33,491 nucleotides of DNA. It comes from a bacterium (GTDB taxonomy: Bacteria; B130-G9). Under the pieces are notes generated by a model that saw only the letters and a list, made by a program, of their open reading frames with translations, ran no database searches and had not been told where the DNA came from. This document shows positions 31,003-33,491 of the stretch, in pieces; the stretch's first letter is position 1, and each line of letters opens with the position of its first letter. The position numbers and the translations under genes are program-made. The DNA lies in the NCBI GenBank assembly GCA_035527515.1, contig DATLAJ010000058.1, forward strand, positions 1 to 33,491. Reading direction: 5' to 3'.

Positions 31003-31176
31003 GAGCTTGCAGCCCCCGAGAAATCAAATTGCCTATGTGGGCGAGGCCCGTTTGGGGTGCGTCGGCCTGGGCCTACCATTCAAGTAATCCCCTTGTAGAG
31101 ATTCGCAGGTTAATGTCAAGCTCGTGAAAACGAAAGCAGTGCCGTCTTGACGGTGTTTAACGCCGCAAAAAAGCAC

Positions 31177-31205
31177 TTGACGCTTCTAGTTGCAGGCGTT
31201 ATTTT
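31177..31205 (+). promoter_or_regulatory. Candidate sigma-70 promoter upstream of the last gene
   Basis: TTGACG (31177-31182), 17-nt spacer, TATTTT (31200-31205). It precedes the AGGAGAG-ATG at 31242 by a normal leader length, but lies about 360 bp before the secreted propeller gene at 31564, with repeat DNA between. Confidence 0.4.
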
Positions 31206-31241
31206 TAAGGTGAGGTTGTAAGACAAAATTAGGAGAGTGGG

Positions 31242-31538
31242 ATGAGGCTCCTATATTCTGTGGTGTCATTCTCAAGTGCTGCTATATGTAGTATGGAGAT
31301 AGATAGGCGCCGCTCCTCTCCGTCCGCCATAGCCTCCTCCTTCGCACTTGCTACGGAGGACAAGCCGGCGACGGCGGGCTCGACCGCGCGAGGCCCACCT
31401 ATGCTCGCCGCGCAGAACTTTCGCCTCGATAATCCCGAGATGAAAAAGCCGGCCAAGAGGCGCGAAGCCTCCCGGCCGGCCGTAGTGGGCGCAATCATGC
31501 GCCCACACGAGAAACCAACAATGATTATCGAAAGATAA
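31242..31538 (+). pseudogene. ORF with good start but repeat-derived body; probably not a real protein
   Basis: The ATG at 31242 has AGGAGAG 5-11 nt upstream and follows a promoter-like site. The first ~18 residues (MRLLYSVVSFSSAAICSM) look like a signal peptide. From about 31290 the frame runs through a palindrome-rich repeat, giving an Arg/Ala/Pro-rich sequence with no domain. An interrupted hairpin lies at 31448-31480 (GCCGGCC...GGCCGGC) and a perfect one at 31485-31506 (GTGGGCGCA-ATCA-TGCGCCCAC). A small gene or a leader may have been invaded by the repeat. Confidence 0.35.
31290..31510. repeat. Palindrome-rich repeat in the leader of the last gene
   Basis: This GC-rich block holds a 33-nt double-stem hairpin (31448-31480) and a 9-bp perfect hairpin with ATCA loop (31485-31506). 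Its composition differs from the AT-richer DNA on both sides (about 31200-31285 and 31507-31560), which suggests an inserted element. No second copy is visible in the window. Confidence 0.55.
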
Positions 31539-31563
31539 TCACAAATTATGAGGTACATGTCAA

Positions 31564-33491
31564 ATGTCGAAAAGGTCTTTGATAGTGTTGTCAATCTGTT
31601 TTGTGGCTTTTCTAATCTCGTTCGCTTCGGGCATCTCTTATGCCGAGGAGTTCACTATCTACACGAATCCCTTCGCAAGCGGCGAGGACCTTGCCACGTC
31701 ACCGGGCTGGGCGTGGTTCAAGGCTGGAGGATTTCTGGTGGGATTCAGCCCGTTGACGGAGGATTTCCAGCTATTTCGGCTCCCGTCGTCATATCCAGGA
31801 AACCAGGTTGTAGTCGATACTAGCGGGGCTGTCTGGGTCCACTGTAGGACCGTCATCTGCCGCGTCCTGGACCACCAGCTCGAGACTTTCCTGTTCACCG
31901 ATGTACATGCGGGCGGCCCCTTTGGGGTGATCGCCGCGGCGCCCGATGGCAGCGTCTGGGCTGCAAATCCGGCGAATGGAATCCGGACCGGTATCGTACG
32001 CTTTGACGGGACGAGTTGGTCAGTGATGGACCACCCCGCCGGGCTAGAATATGCCCCCGGGGCGATATGCTTCGCTCCGGACGGAACTGGCTGGTTTGCG
32101 TGGGATGGCCCCCCGGTGAATGAGCACCAGCTTGGCCGGTACAGGGACGGCGAGTGGGAGGTGTTCGACGGTTTGGCTTACGGCGATTTCGTGCCGTTAG
32201 CAATCGCTGCTACAGACGCGGGCGACGTCTGGCTCGCTATCGATGGCATGAAGGTATATCACATAAGAAACGGCGAGGATGTGGCTGAATACCGGGTGTG
32301 GCCAGGGACGATGATTCACCCAACCGGGGTAGCCATTGACACCGTAGGCCGTGTCTGGGTACCGAGCGGCGGTGGAGGCGTGGCGATGTTCGACGGCGAG
32401 AACTGGACCACGTTCAACACGCTCAACTCCGGCCTGCCCTCAGACAACGTGAACGGTGTTGACGCGGCAACTGACGGCACAGTCTGGTTCACGACGGGCG
32501 GCGGCCTGGCGTGGTACTACCAGGGCCTCTGGAACAGTTACACGGGCGGCGAGTGCACCGTGATGAACAACAATATATGCTCTGTTGCTGTCGATGGCCT
32601 GGGCAGAACCTTCTACGGAACCTATTTCGGCCAGGTTGGCTACTCTGACGGCGTGCGCTGGAAGGAGCTCTACAACCCAGGGACTACCTACGCCGATGAG
32701 GTCTATGATATCGAGTTCTGGCTGGATGGCACGGTTTGGCTTGCCTGTCAGCAATTCCTGAAGGGCTGGAAGGGCACAATGACCAGCTACGGGAAGACGG
32801 ACGACGGCATGTCGCTGAATCGCTCGACCAACCTTTGTCTTGACCGCCATGATAATCTATGGGTCTGTGCGGGCCGAGGCCTGGCCAGATACGATGGCTC
32901 CTCGTGGAGAACTTTTCAGGCCTTCACGAACGACACGCCGCCGCGGGCAATAACGCCTGAGGGCATCGCTTGCGACCAACAGGGCCGAATCTGGGTCGGC
33001 ACCCCGATCGGGCTGGCCGGCGTCAAGAACGATCAGCTCGACCAGTTCCTGCCTCAGTACGAGTATGTCCACACGATAGCGTGCGACAACGACGGGATGC
33101 TCTGGCTGGGCTTTGGCTCAAGCGAACGAGGCGTGCTTGAATTCGACGGCGAGAACGAGGTGGCATGGTACACGATGGATGATGGTCTTCCGTCAAACCG
33201 GATAAGCTGCATCGAGTGCGATGCGGACAATAACATCTGGGTTGGGACGAACGACGGTCTGGGCTATTTCGACGGGACCGAGTGGACGATGTGGGACATC
33301 GATTCTGGCCTTGCGGTCAATGAGATACGCGACATCTCGATAGCGCCGAGCGGCGACGTCTGGTTTGCCACGCCGGCTGGGCTTCTCTGCCACGAGTCTG
33401 GCGTCAAGCCGCCGGGACCGACGATAACGATAGGGACTGACAGCGACGAGTATCACGCGGGCGACACGATGACGGTTGCGCTCTCATACGA
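31564..33491 (+). CDS. Large secreted Reg_prop-type beta-propeller protein, 3' end outside window
   Basis: Open for 642 codons from the ATG at 31564 (GAGG about 10 nt upstream) to the window edge. The signal peptide is MSKRSLIVLSICFVAFLISF, with likely cleavage after SYA near residue 27. The body has many ~40-residue blades of the two-component-regulator propeller type: NIWVGTNDGLGYFDGTEWT, DVWFATPAGLLC, LWVCAGRGLARYDGSSWRTF and GTVWFTTGGGLAWY. At the right edge PTITIGTDSDEYHAGDTM begins a different, Ig-like or surface domain. It has no visible kinase or membrane domain so far, so it is probably an exported or surface protein rather than a hybrid sensor kinase. The ligand is unknown. It is unlike the secreted propeller at 23203-25416 in blade sequence. 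Confidence 0.82.
   Translation, partial: MSKRSLIVLSICFVAFLISFASGISYAEEFTIYTNPFASGEDLATSPGWAWFKAGGFLVGFSPLTEDFQLFRLPSSYPGNQVVVDTSGAVWVHCRTVICRVLDHQLETFLFTDVHAGGPFGVIAAAPDGSVWAANPANGIRTGIVRFDGTSWSVMDHPAGLEYAPGAICFAPDGTGWFAWDGPPVNEHQLGRYRDGEWEVFDGLAYGDFVPLAIAATDAGDVWLAIDGMKVYHIRNGEDVAEYRVWPGTMIHPTGVAIDTVGRVWVPSGGGGVAMFDGENWTTFNTLNSGLPSDNVNGVDAATDGTVWFTTGGGLAWYYQGLWNSYTGGECTVMNNNICSVAVDGLGRTFYGTYFGQVGYSDGVRWKELYNPGTTYADEVYDIEFWLDGTVWLACQQFLKGWKGTMTSYGKTDDGMSLNRSTNLCLDRHDNLWVCAGRGLARYDGSSWRTFQAFTNDTPPRAITPEGIACDQQGRIWVGTPIGLAGVKNDQLDQFLPQYEYVHTIACDNDGMLWLGFGSSERGVLEFDGENEVAWYTMDDGLPSNRISCIECDADNNIWVGTNDGLGYFDGTEWTMWDIDSGLAVNEIRDISIAPSGDVWFATPAGLLCHESGVKPPGPTITIGTDSDEYHAGDTMTVALSY

Noticed and set aside
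30612-31079. 155-codon minus-strand frame
   Set aside because: Made almost wholly of the inverted-repeat block; Pro/Arg/Gly-rich with no domain.
31229-31594. 121-codon minus-strand frame through the repeat
   Set aside because: Runs through palindromic repeat DNA and across the start of the propeller gene; composition is that of the repeat.

Overview
The window looks like chromosomal DNA of an uncultured, Gram-negative (diderm), anaerobic bacterium. A Pal lipoprotein next to CpoB, several lipobox proteins and a LolB-like lipoprotein point to an outer membrane. A ferredoxin-linked 2-oxoacid oxidoreductase operon, two B12-binding radical SAM enzymes and a corrinoid-methyltransferase-like URO-D protein point to anaerobic metabolism. 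The DNA is GC-rich, and gene-free stretches carry many dispersed palindromic repeats, as in many candidate-phylum genomes. I cannot assign a phylum from the sequence alone. No tRNA, rRNA, CRISPR array, phage gene or transposase was found.

Layout. 1-2317: 3' end of a STAND/AAA ATPase with tetratricopeptide repeats. 2633-3175: small unrecognised gene. 3306-7077: plus-strand operon of P-loop ATPase, ferredoxin, VorB-type alpha subunit, beta subunit, two possible tiny ORFs and gamma subunit. 7160-7266: palindromic repeat. 7633-8230 (minus): nucleotidyltransferase and its small partner. 8577-9554: orphan OppD/DppD-type ABC ATPase, convergent with a minus-strand URO-D/MtaA-like gene. 10790-17752 (minus): a two-gene signalling operon. 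It consists of a ~1834-residue protein (Ser/Thr kinase, AAA ATPase, TPR, GAF, sigma-54 activator, Fis HTH) followed 3 nt later by a beta-propeller protein, behind a near-consensus sigma-70 promoter. 18202-19603 (plus): pal and cpoB. 19708-19950: composite inverted-repeat element. 19949-30493 (minus): a run of seven same-strand genes, namely two B12-binding radical SAM enzymes, an S55-type peptidase-like protein, a secreted beta-propeller protein, a TPR lipoprotein, a LolB-like lipoprotein and a PP-loop ATPase. 30500-31540: repeat-rich DNA. 31564-33491: 5' part of a large secreted Reg_prop beta-propeller protein that runs off the window.

How it fits together. The vor cluster would oxidise (probably branched-chain) 2-oxoacids to acyl-CoA with reduced ferredoxin. 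Pal/CpoB and the lipoproteins serve the envelope. The giant kinase/sigma-54 protein and the truncated ATPase-TPR protein at the left edge share the ATPase-plus-TPR layout of large signal-integrating proteins. The strongest candidate for something new is the kinase-to-sigma-54 fusion with its propeller partner. The next best are the tiny ORFs inside the vor operon and the families of structured repeats, one of which ends exactly at a gene's stop codon.
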